A stretch of DNA of 64,000 nt, taken from positions 1-64,000 of the forward strand of contig NW_005178764.1 of assembly GCF_000350225.1 (NCBI RefSeq). The letters are read 5' to 3'. The DNA comes from Chondrus crispus. Lineage: Eukaryota; Rhodophyta; Florideophyceae; Gigartinales; Gigartinaceae. A model generated the notes under the pieces. The model was given only the letters and a program-made list of their open reading frames with translations, had not been told where the DNA came from and did not search any database. A program made the position numbers and the translations under genes. Shown here piece after piece: positions 10,726 to 21,475 of the stretch. Numbering within the stretch: position 1 is the first letter of the stretch; each line of letters starts with the position of its first letter.

Positions 10726-11621
10726 AATGGGTGAATTCCGAAATGGCCGGAAAACCAAATTACACAAATATTGACCAATGAAATTGCGACAAATTTGTCG
10801 GATTCTCTCCAGATGCGAATTTCTGTAGAGGGATCAGGGACTCCTTTACAGTTCGGCAGTTGCTCCGCCAAATTTCCCGCGATCCAAATACAGGGGGGTG
10901 GTCGCGATATAGTGCCATATTTGTTAGTGCCAGACCCGATATAGTGCTACCCTTTTGCAATTGGCACGAATTTTGAGCCAAAAACGAAGGGTCTCCAGAG
11001 AGGCAGTTGGATGGACGTACTGCCCGAGAGCCGCTGGCGCCGCGGAAAGATATTATGCAGTTTACTCACTCGAATAGAGACTATGGCGGAAAAAGGCAGG
11101 GTCGATGATGCAATTGGACATCTGCAAGTGTAGGCTGGAAAAAGGAGGAAGTGAATGCGACGACGGCTCGGCAGCAACTACCCTTCGAAGGGTAATGATA
11201 ACATAAATGCTTGATTAGATCTGTCTGTATTGAAGATACAGACTCAAGTCTAATCAAGCATTGCCAAGTATGAGTGATGGCGTCCTGCGAGCGGTCTTTC
11301 AGAGCAGTGATGCAAGGAAGTGGATGCAAAAAAGCCGTTATATCTCATTATCTTACAGTGCCTGGTTCGATATAGTGCCGTTTTCGGCCCACTAGCACAG
11401 GGTAGCACTATATCGCGACCCCCCCCCCCCCCCCCCCTGTACGGCATTTCTGCGCACCACCCACCATCTGTGACTCCCATTTTCTTGCGAATGCCTTATT
11501 CATAGCGCTCCCGCCAATTCTCTAGGGAAACGGGCGAACTACAGTTGGAATGTTTTTCATTTCCGGGGTGCCGCCACATTTGGTGATTTTGGGAAAATCA
11601 CAGTTTCGGAATGCACCCATT
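10726..11621. mobile_element. Possible outer inverted-repeat element enclosing a MITE
   Basis: AATGGGTGAATTCCG at 10726-10740 matches, with one difference, the reverse complement of CGGAATGCACCCATT at 11607-11621, and both continue into similar AAA/TTT-flanked sequence. The interval holds the mariner-type MITE at 10891-11439, so that would be a nested insertion. A short hairpin GTGATTTT-ggg-AAAATCAC sits near the right end (11583-11601). No coding capacity is seen and no clear target duplication was found. Confidence 0.4.
10891..11439. mobile_element. Tc1/mariner (pogo-like) MITE flanked by TA
   Basis: The left end CAGGGGGGTGGTCGCGATAT and the right end are inverted copies, differing in the length of a G/C run (19 C at 11419-11437). 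Both ends are bordered by TA (10889-10890 and 11440-11441), the target of Tc1/mariner elements. Each end has the motif CGATATAGTGC and a second copy further in, as expected for double transposase-binding sites. The interior includes a nested inverted repeat: outer arms 11206-11219 and 11249-11262, inner hairpin GTCTGTAT/ATACAGAC. There is no ORF for a transposase, so it is non-autonomous. Confidence 0.7.
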
Positions 11622-11622
11622 A

Positions 11623-13365
11623 TTATCCATCATTGACAGCTCGCCCGCCTCCTAACAGGATTAGCTTCTCCTTGTGGGCATCGCTCATACCTATAGGATC
11701 AATCCTGTCATCATAAGTAGTTTCAAAGTGGCATGTGTTCTCACCACTCCTCATTATGAGCGTCATCGGCGGCTTCGTCGGTACCCCCGAACAGTTATAC
11801 TTGGACAACTTCGACATGGCCATCACACGCCGGCTGCTGTCGATCGTGAGTGCCCGACAGACTGGCGGCCATTTTGAGGCCCTTCTAGCATAGAAAGAGC
11901 AGACACTTAAACCGGCTAGCACCGCGAAAAGGACGGCACCAGACCCAATTAGGAAGAGTTCATTGACAGTAGCAATCAATTTCTTATCCGAGAGTAGTTC
12001 ACCCTGCTCACATTGCATCTCATTTGACAACCAACGCACTTCGGTCGGCGACGTTGTCTTCTTACCTACTTTCCAGGCCTGAAAGACGCCCCAAATCTTC
12101 CTGAAGTCTGAGAGCATTAATTGGAGCGTGAGGTAGGCTGTAATGGCCTCCCGCCTCGTATCCCATGGGCGTCTCCTGCACATGGCCTTCAATCCGCCAG
12201 ATTCGTTGCTGATAATGTTGACGCACATTGTGATGTCGCCGTCTTCAACAAACAGATGCACTCCTGCAGTCTCCGTTATCACTGCGTGCGCGTTCTCTCC
12301 GATTAGCACTATCGTGTCGTACCCTCTTGACTCCGTGCTAAGTGGTCTGCTTTCAGCTGTAGCGTATTCGCCCCAGCTAAGTTCCCGGTCCACGTGGCGT
12401 CCAAAATCTACAGTGAGCCCCTGTGTTCGGAATTCGTCGTCCTGGATTGTCCCTGATGAAACATCGTGTCTAGAGATAGTGCCTAGTGAGTCCACGCCCG
12501 TATTACATTCAACTCCCCAGCTGGCTGGATACTCGGGTGACTTTTCGCAGTCAAGAGCCAACCGCGGTCTTCCTAGGAGGCTCACCCGTGCAGTCATCCC
12601 GTAGATCGCATACCTCTTCAGGCTTAGAGTGAAGAGTGACCCTGATAATACCTCGACTGCGCTAACTGAAGGCTCCCTTGTCCAGTGTTTCTCGATAAGG
12701 ACAAAATATTGTACTTCGTTCACATAAATAACCGTGTCGTTCTTGACCATGAGGGCGCCGTTCCTCCCCGAAAACCAGACCTTGTCTCCTTCTCCAGCAC
12801 GCAACCACTCCCGGAGAGTCGCTGCCGTCAGAAACTGCACGTTGACCGCACTTCTAGCGCTGAGTAACGTAAACCTCTCCTCTTCGGTGACACCCCAAGG
12901 CTTACCATCATTCAACTCCCCGAAACGGTGGACGTCGTATTCTGTATAACCAACCCGGGCTCTACGCTTGACTGGACTCCACCTCCCAGTCCTATCCTTC
13001 CTGACATCCAGGACCGGGAAATTGGCGTTGCCATCATAACCTGTCGAAAACAATTGTCCTGTAGGGACTTCCTTAGACCCTGAACCGAATTCGATCAGGA
13101 GGTCCGCCGCGGCCATGGCAGCCACAAGTAACCCAAGTACCAGTAACATTGGACGGTCCTTCACGTCCTCTTCAACTACTACGGACCCTCTAGTGAATGG
13201 CCTAGGTCTCAAAGACACTGCCTGTCCAGCGGCCACGCGGGACCCGGCCCTGAGGGAGATGCCACATGACCACACTTTCGAGACGAGTGTAGTAGCTCCG
13301 ATACTCACGGTTAAAAATCTAACCACGTTCCACAAAGGGACCCCTATGGCTAGCTCATGAATCAT
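11623..13365 (-). CDS. Orphan three-TM membrane protein
   Basis: A 580-residue protein from the ATG at 13365; the frame opens 14 codons earlier with GTG, which I reject for a nuclear gene. A hydrophobic segment lies at about residues 10-30, a second at about 72-93 (LLVLGLLVAAMAAADLL) and a third at about 469-492 (LFLIGSGAVLFAVLAGLSVC). That leaves a ~375-residue soluble region between the second and third and an ~88-residue tail. The soluble part contains several cysteines but no motif I know. The gene is uninterrupted over 1.7 kb on the minus strand, unlike the decayed TE ORFs nearby, and may be a functional host or lineage-specific gene. Topology and localisation are predictions; it could equally be a TE-borne envelope-like or accessory protein, but there is no direct sign of that. 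Confidence 0.65.
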   Translation of the reverse strand: MIHELAIGVPLWNVVRFLTVSIGATTLVSKVWSCGISLRAGSRVAAGQAVSLRPRPFTRGSVVVEEDVKDRPMLLVLGLLVAAMAAADLLIEFGSGSKEVPTGQLFSTGYDGNANFPVLDVRKDRTGRWSPVKRRARVGYTEYDVHRFGELNDGKPWGVTEEERFTLLSARSAVNVQFLTAATLREWLRAGEGDKVWFSGRNGALMVKNDTVIYVNEVQYFVLIEKHWTREPSVSAVEVLSGSLFTLSLKRYAIYGMTARVSLLGRPRLALDCEKSPEYPASWGVECNTGVDSLGTISRHDVSSGTIQDDEFRTQGLTVDFGRHVDRELSWGEYATAESRPLSTESRGYDTIVLIGENAHAVITETAGVHLFVEDGDITMCVNIISNESGGLKAMCRRRPWDTRREAITAYLTLQLMLSDFRKIWGVFQAWKVGKKTTSPTEVRWLSNEMQCEQGELLSDKKLIATVNELFLIGSGAVLFAVLAGLSVCSFYARRASKWPPVCRALTIDSSRRVMAMSKLSKYNCSGVPTKPPMTLIMRSGENTCHFETTYDDRIDPIGMSDAHKEKLILLGGGRAVNDG

Positions 13366-13439
13366 TGCGCACTTGTGTGAGTTTAAAATCTTTTGAAAAA
13401 ATACCACCTTGAATCGTCAGTAAGTCTTCTTTTTCTTTC

Positions 13440-13920
13440 GGAGCGGCGGCAGCGCGGCGGCAATCGGGGGCGTTGCGGCTGCGTGTAGGCTTTGGGCGAC
13501 ACAGCGGCACCGGCCAGGCGCCAGCGTTGAGCTGGGAATGTCCGGTGGCTGCGAAGCTGCAGCAAGCGGTAGACCGACGGCAGCTCAGTGGCGGCTCAGT
13601 GGCGGCTCAGCGGTGGCTTCGAAGTGGCGGTGTGCTGGCGGCGGCGCAGAGGCAAGTGCAATGGCGAGGCCGACGCTTTGCAGTGCCAGCACGGCGGCCT
13701 TGAGGCGGCGGTGTCCGGCGGCGGCACGGCCGCAAGCGCGGCGTTGAGGTGGTGGCACAGTGGGAGCACAGCGGCCTTGGGCGACGGAATGCGGACGGCG
13801 GCGTGGCGGCAAGCACGACAGGGAAGCGGCGGCACAGCGGCAGCGCGGATGACTTGGGGCAGTGGCGGTGCGAGGACAGAGAAGTGGCAGTACGGCGGCG
13901 GCGCGGCGCTACTATCCCCA
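13440..13920. repeat. GCG-rich low-complexity block
   Basis: About 480 bp dominated by GGCGGC, GCGGCG, GTGGCGG and GGCTCAGTGGCGG variants, with a sharp rise in G+C compared with both sides. Open frames appear in most phases on both strands because the repeat is nearly stop-free, so I do not call them genes. It lies just upstream of the minus-strand gene ending at 11623 and could include its promoter region. Confidence 0.75.
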
Positions 13921-14203
13921 CTAGAGGCCCGTCAATATTCCTCACAGTTAAACAAATGGCTCTTGCGACGTCGGGGTCGCAAGTGCCATCATTTGCGAGT
14001 GAAACAAACACTGAAGCCTTCTGCGCCATCCTAACGACATCTCCGATGCGGGCAACCCATTCGTGACCGGAGAAACCACAGCAACAATGCCACATATGAT
14101 AAACTACATCACAAAGTTTTGCAAAGAAAATGATGAGGTCTGTTGCCTGTTTCGCCATGCGAACGGCATCAATGCTTTCCTGGCCCCAGGGTCACCACTG
14201 CTC

Positions 14204-14847
14204 TACAAGTGGGGTCACCCTTTTCTTGAACGCCTCACAAACATTAATGGAAAATATACTTTCCCTTTACGTCCCAGGACGAAACCGCCACCAAACGAGA
14301 GCTCCTAATGTCCTGAGCCCTACTGTACTCATGAATTAGAGGACCCCAGGACTGCTTACAAATGGCATTTCTTTGTATCAAACACGATCTGAAGATACAC
14401 GTCACCGAACATTGCGCCTATTATTTGAACGCCACGGTGCATATCCCAGTGACTGGAATCATCAAATTTTATCTCATTTAATGTTCGGAACAAGAATCAA
14501 GCGCATGTCCAGAGCGAGCTGCTAGCACTCTCTTTCGTGCAGCAGCTCGGCGCACACTCATGGCTCTTGGGACCACATTGAGATCGCCATAATTACCTAT
14601 ATTCTAGCCAATTCGCGAATAGCGGGAAGCCGAAACGTTGAGTATGTCCAAGTACAGTAAAGTCGCGCGCAGAATCTGATTCTGGACACAGCTTATTCAT
14701 TAGGTCAATACTTCAAGAGATACAGCAATGTAAAGCTCCCAGATGTTCTCAATTTTAGGCAGGATGGCGTTGAAACCTAAATTAAATTAAATTTGGGCTG
14801 TTCAACTCACAGGAGCACTGTTCAAAAAATGGGTGACCCCACTTGTA
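14204..14847. mobile_element. Tc1/mariner-type MITE (TA target duplication)
   Basis: TA followed by CAAGTGGGGTCACCC (14204-14220) is mirrored by GGGTGACCCCACTTG followed by TA (14831-14847). The inverted similarity continues inwards (TTTTCTTGAAC versus TTCAAAAAAT), giving TIRs of about 27 bp with few differences. Length between the TAs is 640 bp. No transposase reading frame is visible. A hairpin CGAGCTGCT/AGCAGCTCG lies inside at about 14516-14548. Confidence 0.75.
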
Positions 14848-15195
14848 TTATCCGATCAATGCTCGACTGGGTGCGCTCGATCGGGCTTTCATCGCCCTTT
14901 CGTTTTCAATTTTATCGTTCCATAACGGTACTGCTATTGCTATCGTTATCTCTTGTTCTATCAATACAAAATCGGAAACATCATCATCACGTCTTCGCAA
15001 CGTTCAGCGGGCATTCCTATCTCATCAAATCGCGCAGAGCGATGCCGTAGAAGAGCTCGTCGTTGTCCTCATAATCGTTAAGGACGGCTCCCTCGTCGAT
15101 GTCCATGCCCACCACCAGGTTCTAACTTTCCGTGGCAGGCACCTCGCGCACCATCATGCTTGCGGACAAACGGGACATAGTAGGGTGCTGATTAG

Positions 15196-16281
15196 TTACA
15201 TGCTTGTCGCACCCAGGCGTACTTTGTATTTGTCCAACCAGTTTCTATTCACCTGCTCAACGTGAGTGATGTCGAAACTGTCCGTCTTCCATCCAATATC
15301 GATTTTGGTGGCTTTCTCATCGGGTTTCTTTGCCAAAGCCGCACAACTTAAGCCGTGCATCTCCTGATGCCCTTCGTGGGCAACTTGTGATAAGGCACCT
15401 CCCGGTACGACGCCGAATAACGCTGGCTGTACTGTTTTCATGGTGAACTCACGAATTAGAGTTACACTAGCAAATGAAAGGATAGAAAGAGACGCAGCTC
15501 GGCCTCCGAGGCGAAATGCAGTCCGCAAGGCGTGTGCAAAGCGCGGATCGTCCACAGGAGATTTCTGGTTTGACCGAAACAACCCAGAATCTACTGCAGC
15601 ACTGCTTCCAAAACACTCCGAAATGCTTTTGTTGCTTGTGAAGCTCTGAAATGTCTCGACAATGTCTTTCCTTCTCGTCCCGTATATGTTTCGTAGGCTT
15701 ATCCGCAAGCAATTCTCGAAGTACTGCTTGTTAACGTTGTAAAACTCCTTGACGTGATCCAAGGCTTCATTTTGGGCGTGTGGGGTAGCTTTTTGTAGAG
15801 CTGATAGCACCAGAACATCGAGAAACTGATCGACATCTGGGTAGAATTGATTTGCGTTGAGCTGCACATCCCTCAAGTTTTGGGAAATGAAGCTCCCAAG
15901 ATGTATTCCAGCCTTTATTCCTGAAGGCCTGTCCTTCAAGCACTTGGACCATAGCACTGCCGCCATACAAAAAAGAGAATTACCCACAGCGGTGCACCTT
16001 CCCCCCTCCAACTCACAAAGAAGCGTCTTGGCAGTGCGCACGCGTTCCGTTTCATAACCAGAAGACAGACGGCGCCTTGTATGTCGTCCTTTTAAGCCAA
16101 CAGCCGTGATGTTTCCGCCAATACCGCCACCAATAATCATGCTTTTGATTTCCGCCAATGAAGGTACTAAGTTGGCTATAGCTTCATTGATTTGCAATTC
16201 TGTGTTCTTTAAATCGTCCAGAGACTTCTTCACATTACAAAAGTCACTTCGGAGCTTTCGAAATGGTAGGACTCTCTTCAA
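15196..16281 (-). CDS. Partner protein of the CACTA-like element (C-terminal ORF)
   Basis: About 360 residues with a short coiled-coil-like start (SLDDLKNTELQINEAIANLV) followed by a mixed alpha region without known motifs. The ORF's first codon is TTG and its frame overlaps the end of the ORF at 16244-16834, so both are probably one gene read through a one-base shift or an unrecognised intron. It lies directly downstream of the transposase at 17125-20789 on the same strand. CACTA elements usually carry a transposase plus a second, DNA-binding protein, and a gene of similar shape (acidic, polar N-terminus, coiled coil, helical core) accompanies the second CACTA-like element at 47492-49402. 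Role inferred from context only. Confidence 0.5.
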   Translation of the reverse strand: MKRVLPFRKLRSDFCNVKKSLDDLKNTELQINEAIANLVPSLAEIKSMIIGGGIGGNITAVGLKGRHTRRRLSSGYETERVRTAKTLLCELEGGRCTAVGNSLFCMAAVLWSKCLKDRPSGIKAGIHLGSFISQNLRDVQLNANQFYPDVDQFLDVLVLSALQKATPHAQNEALDHVKEFYNVNKQYFENCLRISLRNIYGTRRKDIVETFQSFTSNKSISECFGSSAAVDSGLFRSNQKSPVDDPRFAHALRTAFRLGGRAASLSILSFASVTLIREFTMKTVQPALFGVVPGGALSQVAHEGHQEMHGLSCAALAKKPDEKATKIDIGWKTDSFDITHVEQVNRNWLDKYKVRLGATSM

Positions 16282-16834
16282 GCGTCTTCACAAAACGGGC
16301 AAAATCATTGACGTCCGGGATTTGATCGTCTTGGTCCTGGCCAGAACTAATTTGGTACTGAGCCTGTTGATGGATTTGATTTACGCCAAGTACTCCAGGG
16401 GCGAGATACGGACCGTGATTCCTGACTGACCATCCGCCGCTGTTCCGAATTCCCATTCCAAGGTTTTTTTCATTGCCGGCATGTGCATGAGGGGAATCAG
16501 CTGATCTTAGGCATGTGACATGGGTGTTAACTGGTGAAATATCTGAGTTATTCACGCTTGACACAGGAGCATATCCGCATAACTTTGACGAAAGAGGCGA
16601 CGGATAGTGTGTCAGTACGCTGGAGGCCTTTTGCCCAGCGGAAAAATTCATATCACCATTGTGTTGCACTTGGGGAATGTACACCAGCGAGAAGCTTGGT
16701 GATGAGGCGCTGAGTTCAAGTTCGGTGTACCTTGGGCGGAACTCGCTCTTCGTGTAGGTGTCTTCTGGATGCGCCCTAGATGGGGCGCAACCCTTGTCCC
16801 CTTTCGCGTTGGCATTGATCGCCGTTATGAGCAC
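16244..16834 (-). CDS. Partner protein of the CACTA-like element (N-terminal ORF)
   Basis: A 196-codon frame rich in Ser, Pro, Asn and His with no fold I recognise; it looks like a disordered N-terminal region. It overlaps the following ORF (15196-16281) by about 38 bases in another frame, so a one-base frameshift or an intron near 16270 would join them. It sits 291 bp downstream of the last transposase segment. Confidence 0.4.
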   Translation of the reverse strand: MLITAINANAKGDKGCAPSRAHPEDTYTKSEFRPRYTELELSASSPSFSLVYIPQVQHNGDMNFSAGQKASSVLTHYPSPLSSKLCGYAPVSSVNNSDISPVNTHVTCLRSADSPHAHAGNEKNLGMGIRNSGGWSVRNHGPYLAPGVLGVNQIHQQAQYQISSGQDQDDQIPDVNDFARFVKTLEESPTISKAPK

Positions 16835-17124
16835 ACAACCTGGAGGTCTTCAGTTTTTCGAAAAAGAAGGAAAGAGAGTATGCGCAAGATACCGAGATTG
16901 TTAGTCAAAGAGGCAAAAGTAAAGTGTAGAAATATTTCGTCACAGGGGAGGTCTTGATATATTTGTGTGGTTCTCTCCCACCGCCGGCCGTAAAAAGCTT
17001 GCCAGATCTTACAAAGTTTTAGACGTATCATCTCCTGGACAATTCGTCACTGTCGCCTTGTATTTTTCGGGAAGAGGTATCCTTCACAGCAGCTGATATT
17101 TTGAAGTCAGATGGCGGGGGACGT

Positions 17125-20100
17125 CTAAATCATATACGGATTGCAGAAATAGCGCTCATCCCTTCGGGCCACAGATGACACTGGGCCGTTCGCAAAGCTT
17201 CGCGGTGATTTAACTTCGCCCCGCCCAGTACGTCTTCTCTTGTTTAGTTCGCGATTATATCTTTTTCGGTCATTTTTAACATCTCTGGACACAGCTTCGT
17301 CCCAAACTTTGCTTCCGACTTCCATTCCCACCGGCGAGTAGAAGTCAGGAACGATGGAAAGAGGTCGTATAAAATCGGAGACCGCGACAACAGCGTGCGT
17401 TTTCTCTCCCGCTTCGACAAAACACCATCGAAGCCAAGGGAAGCCATACTTTCCAAACAAGGAAAGCATCTGTTTGTTCCAATCTGTACTCTCTGTATCT
17501 TTAGCGCTTCTCGAGAAATTCTCTACACTTTGCTCATCAATGACAAGCATACGCAGGAGAGCGAGGAATTGGTGTTAATTACGATATCGAAAGTACGGGT
17601 TTGCGAAAATACACCGCACTTGTCCCATGACTCGGTCTCCCTCAGTCGCGAACTCGATAAAATCGTATTGAGGTTCTCCATTATAAAATGAATCAGATGC
17701 TCTTATGTGCTGTTTGGCGCCTTTCAACGAGTTCAGTGCAAAATTTCGGTCTGCTGACTCGGGTATCCAAGGATAATTGGCATGGATTGTCACAGTTTGA
17801 CGGGTTTTTATGGATTCTATAACCCGGCGCACTGCGAAACCATCTTTTGTCAAAAGGAAACGCTGGAGGAGATTTTCGAACTCCGTCTTGGACAATCCAT
17901 CGAGAGTTTTTGGGCCTAAGCATGTATGCCTTGTGGCCAGCAACGTCGTGATCAGGCTTTCGGCGCTTCGGAAGGGAGCTCAGGTGGGCGAGGATTCGAA
18001 TGGGGCGATCAACTGAGATCGGGACGGAGTCGGAGGGTGAAGGAGAGTTGAGAGTGGCGGCCCCGATCGTGGAGAGGGGGAGGCAGGCGAAGGCAAGAGG
18101 TTTTTCTTTGTTGTTCCTTGCCCCTTTCTTTACTCTGAATGGGTTTGATGCTATGCTTAAATGCAGTGGAGTTCGAGCCAGGGGTTTCGAAGAGAGACAG
18201 GAAGGTGCGAAGCGAAAAAACCTAAGTGGGGAAAAACAGGTGAAGCGCGAATACGAAACGAAACTACTGTCTTGCATCGTACTGTCTGTTCCTTGCAGAA
18301 AGCGACGGCGGGCTACAGCCTTCCTCTGATATTCTGTAGTTTTTGTCTCCGGCGACGGCGCTGTAAGTCTCCAGACTCAGAATCACTTTCATCTGCGATA
18401 TGCGGATCCGTATTTGGTCTCAAACGATTGTCGATGTTTAGTCGTTCTTCTCGTTCGGCGGAGTTGCGTGCAACCAATGTGGCAATTGATATCCTTCGAA
18501 TTGGATACATCTGCTCGAAAACACCGAGCTCCCTAACTGAAGATCTTTTTGCCACTTGCGATTCCGCCTCGGCCCTCCTAGAAGTGAATTCGTAGTGGGC
18601 CCTTGTTAGGATATGGTGGGACTCGCCGGCCTGTGCGTCGAAATTTGACAACAGTCCACCTGACTTCACATCCCTGATCCAATGCGCAAATAATTTATGT
18701 GACTTCAATGTCTGCACGGTTACGCCATCCCTCGATGCCCCACTGTAATCTATATGAGGTTTTTTTCGTCCAAGAGATTTGACATATGTTGAATTAAAGG
18801 TTTCCAATAAAACTAAAATCTCGCCTTCGACCTTGTCGTACAAGAAGTACGGTACCTCGTTCACACGCCGAGCGTAATGATGGAGCTTGACATACGCCAA
18901 CACAAACTCAAGCAAATGAAAAGCTGCCTCACCTGCCGCTCTGCCTGCAATAGTCTTGTTTGAACCGCGGAAAATGAAAGGCAGTGTACATAACGCGGAT
19001 TTATACTGCACCGCATTAACGTTTGCATGACCGGGAGCGATGGTCGACCCAGCTGGAGGGAGACGAAAATGGAGCTGTCGGATCGTCTGGGAAGCCGACT
19101 CTGATTGGCATTGGCTGTACTGACAATCAATGTTGCGTCTGTTGGTGTCAACAATACACTAAAGTATCGTTCAATTGCTCGCAATATATCGGCGGTGATG
19201 CCAAGGTCAAAACTGTGAAGACTCTCGAACTTGATCAACGACGAGAGCCCAAATGGTTGATATTTTTCCGATAGGCAGGCCTCGGTCCGACTTATGTTGT
19301 AAAGTGCCGGCGTATCAAGGTTCACTTCAAGTCTTGAAATTAGTGCAGGCCTGGGAAGCGAAAGACTGTGCTCCTTCAGTTTAGCTTCATGTTCCCATTT
19401 CGTGGCGAGCTTTGCAACACCTTCATACAATGAAGCTGCGTTTCTGGCTGTTCTGGGCTCGGCGGGATATCGCAGTATTTGGTCAAGGTCTGTTCTCTTG
19501 GTGTAGCACCGGCAACACGGAAAATTTGCCTTGAGACCGTATCGCATTGACTTGAGAACCGCAACCTCCGGCAGGTCTGCCACGATAGAAACAAGCATTG
19601 TAATAAATGTTCTCGGAATCTGGCCCGGAAATAATGCTGTAAGCTTTCGTGCACTTGATATTGGAGTGAGCAGCGCTGAAAGGGACACCTGTACAACTGA
19701 TCATCTGACGAGCTTCGTAAGGGCCGAGGATAAGTGTCCTTCTGATTTAGAAACGGTGGTCACGACTGGAATAAAGCAGACGTTAACGGCCAATCTTCTC
19801 CTAATTTGACTTGGAAAGCAAAGAAGGTACAAAACCACTGGATACATGGACCTCTTATTCAATCGTGTCACGTTAGCCTTGTCTATGAATAATTGAAAGG
19901 GTAGAAATAGGACATCTTTGCGCTCCGGATCCTTTTGTAACGTTCCGCGCAAGTACATTAAGTCGTCAGACGTGTAATAGTCATGCACGATACGATCTCC
20001 GAACGCGTCGAATTCAATTGCCGGATTCAATTTGATACAATGTGACCACGTCTGCCCTTTTTCTAGTTTCAAATGTTTTGCACTCTCTACCACATGCTGA

Positions 20101-20789
20101 ATGGTGGCCTTTAAGTCCCGTACCAATGCGAAGTAGTTTGGGACCGAATAACTTGCGCTATGATCAACAAAGTGCATGGCAACCTTCTTCCACTCTCCGA
20201 TACCAGAAAACATAGCTTTTTGTCGCTTTGCGTGGTCGTCCCAAAACGCATTTCCAGAAGGCCATATTTGCGTCGCTTCAGCGCCCAGTGGCAGCGTCTT
20301 GAGGTATAAATCCGTCATTTTGATAGACAAACCTCTGGATGACTTACCGGAATTCACAATGAAATGCGCAGCTCGGCGTTGATCTTCAGTGACCTCAGCA
20401 ATTTGTGGAACCCCATCAATGCTCACTACATTGGATTCCTGTAATTGAATTTCAATGAAATCATCGTGTAACTCTGCGCCATCCAAAGAACACAGAGCCT
20501 GGAAAGCTTCTTCTTCGAGATCATCATCGCTATCCGAAATGAGGCCATCGGCACGATTTTCACACGACAGATTCGGATCAGCAGTCTCATCGACATCGTC
20601 TGACGAGACATTTTCTTCTTCCCACACATTTCCGGTTGGCAGCGAAAGCCCGGTATTAGTATGTCGAACTATCTGGCGGTGTTTAATAGACCATCTGAAC
20701 ATGTGACGAGCTATCAAGGCATCTCCGCAGCACACCCTGTGGCAATGCGGGCATGTCCACTCCGCCGTATCCATGGTCCTGCGGCGCAT
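17125..20789 (-). pseudogene. CACTA/Plavaka-like transposase, broken by stops and a frameshift
   Basis: Read on the minus strand, the gene begins at 20789 with a zinc-binding motif (C13-x2-C16-x12-H29-x7-H37), an acidic stretch, then a transposase block (LPFQLFIDKANVTRLNKRS, YPVVLYLLCFPSQIRR). A single TGA at 19701-19703 interrupts it; the same frame then continues with VSIVADLPEV and the zinc-ribbon-like FPCCRCYTKRTDL. A shift near 19010-19060 leads to the frame 18313-19011, which holds HKLFAHWIRDVKSGG and the E-x2-H helix segment. A ~370-bp gap may be an intron or insertion. The last part, from 17943, is interrupted by TAA at 17575-17577 and ends with FIRPLSIVPDF, like the Plavaka C-terminus. 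Order of blocks matches KDZ/Plavaka/CACTA transposases; the gene looks inactive. Family placement is by motif recognition. Confidence 0.7.
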
Positions 20790-21419
20790 ACTTGCAGGCG
20801 CTTTCGCTCCCTTGGTGATGAGGACCGACTTGGTGTGATGTTTGTGAGAGCTACTGTCTGGATCTCCCTCACCGGACCCCTTCGAATGACAGGCTGATTT
20901 ACGAAGCGTTTGGTCTCAAGAGATGCATTGCGGACCGACAAGCGCAGTGGTAAGGTTATATGGACCATTGCCCCTGTCGGTAGAGCAAAAATTTGAACCA
21001 CTAATCATATACTACCATTCTGATGCACTGCTGTTTCAGGGTGACCACCCCGTCACAATGTGACCAAATCGAACCAAGTAGTTTGGCCTGTGCGGCTAGC
21101 TGGTCTCCATGGGTCGCCATTTACCACCATCTGTGCTGTTCTGTGGCGAAACAGCCGCCATTCGGCAACATGTTTTTCGTATGAATTTGCGATGTAGGCT
21201 TTGTGGTGTAATTGGCTCAGAGATGTGGGGAAACTAAAACCGTCGAATTGCAACCTTCTTTGACAAGACAAAGGATGTAACAGAGGATGTGAAGGATAAA
21301 AACAGTTAAATTGGAAGATGTGCAGCCGAAACACCCTTTGACCACTCCCCATACTGACCGCAAAACCGCTACCAGAAGGCCCCCACACCTGCCTTCCTCT
21401 GAAAAGGAAAACCATACAG
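20790..21419. other. Intergenic between CACTA-like element and minisatellite
   Basis: No supported gene. The short frames on both strands lack recognisable features. The 5' end of the CACTA-like element should lie here, but I could not identify a terminal repeat. Confidence 0.4.
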
Positions 21420-21475
21420 CGTTCCGCCACGCCGACCCAGCACACTATCCAGGGTCCAACGTCAACCGGCTTTCT

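Noticed and set aside
13440-13920. Long open frames in most phases on both strands of the GCG-rich block
   Set aside because: They are a by-product of stop-poor GGC/GCG repeats; no frame has protein-like composition or a domain.
17575-19703. Stop-codon reassignment in this genome
   Set aside because: All three stop codons occur as interruptions, and intact genes here end with normal stops and carry none internally.
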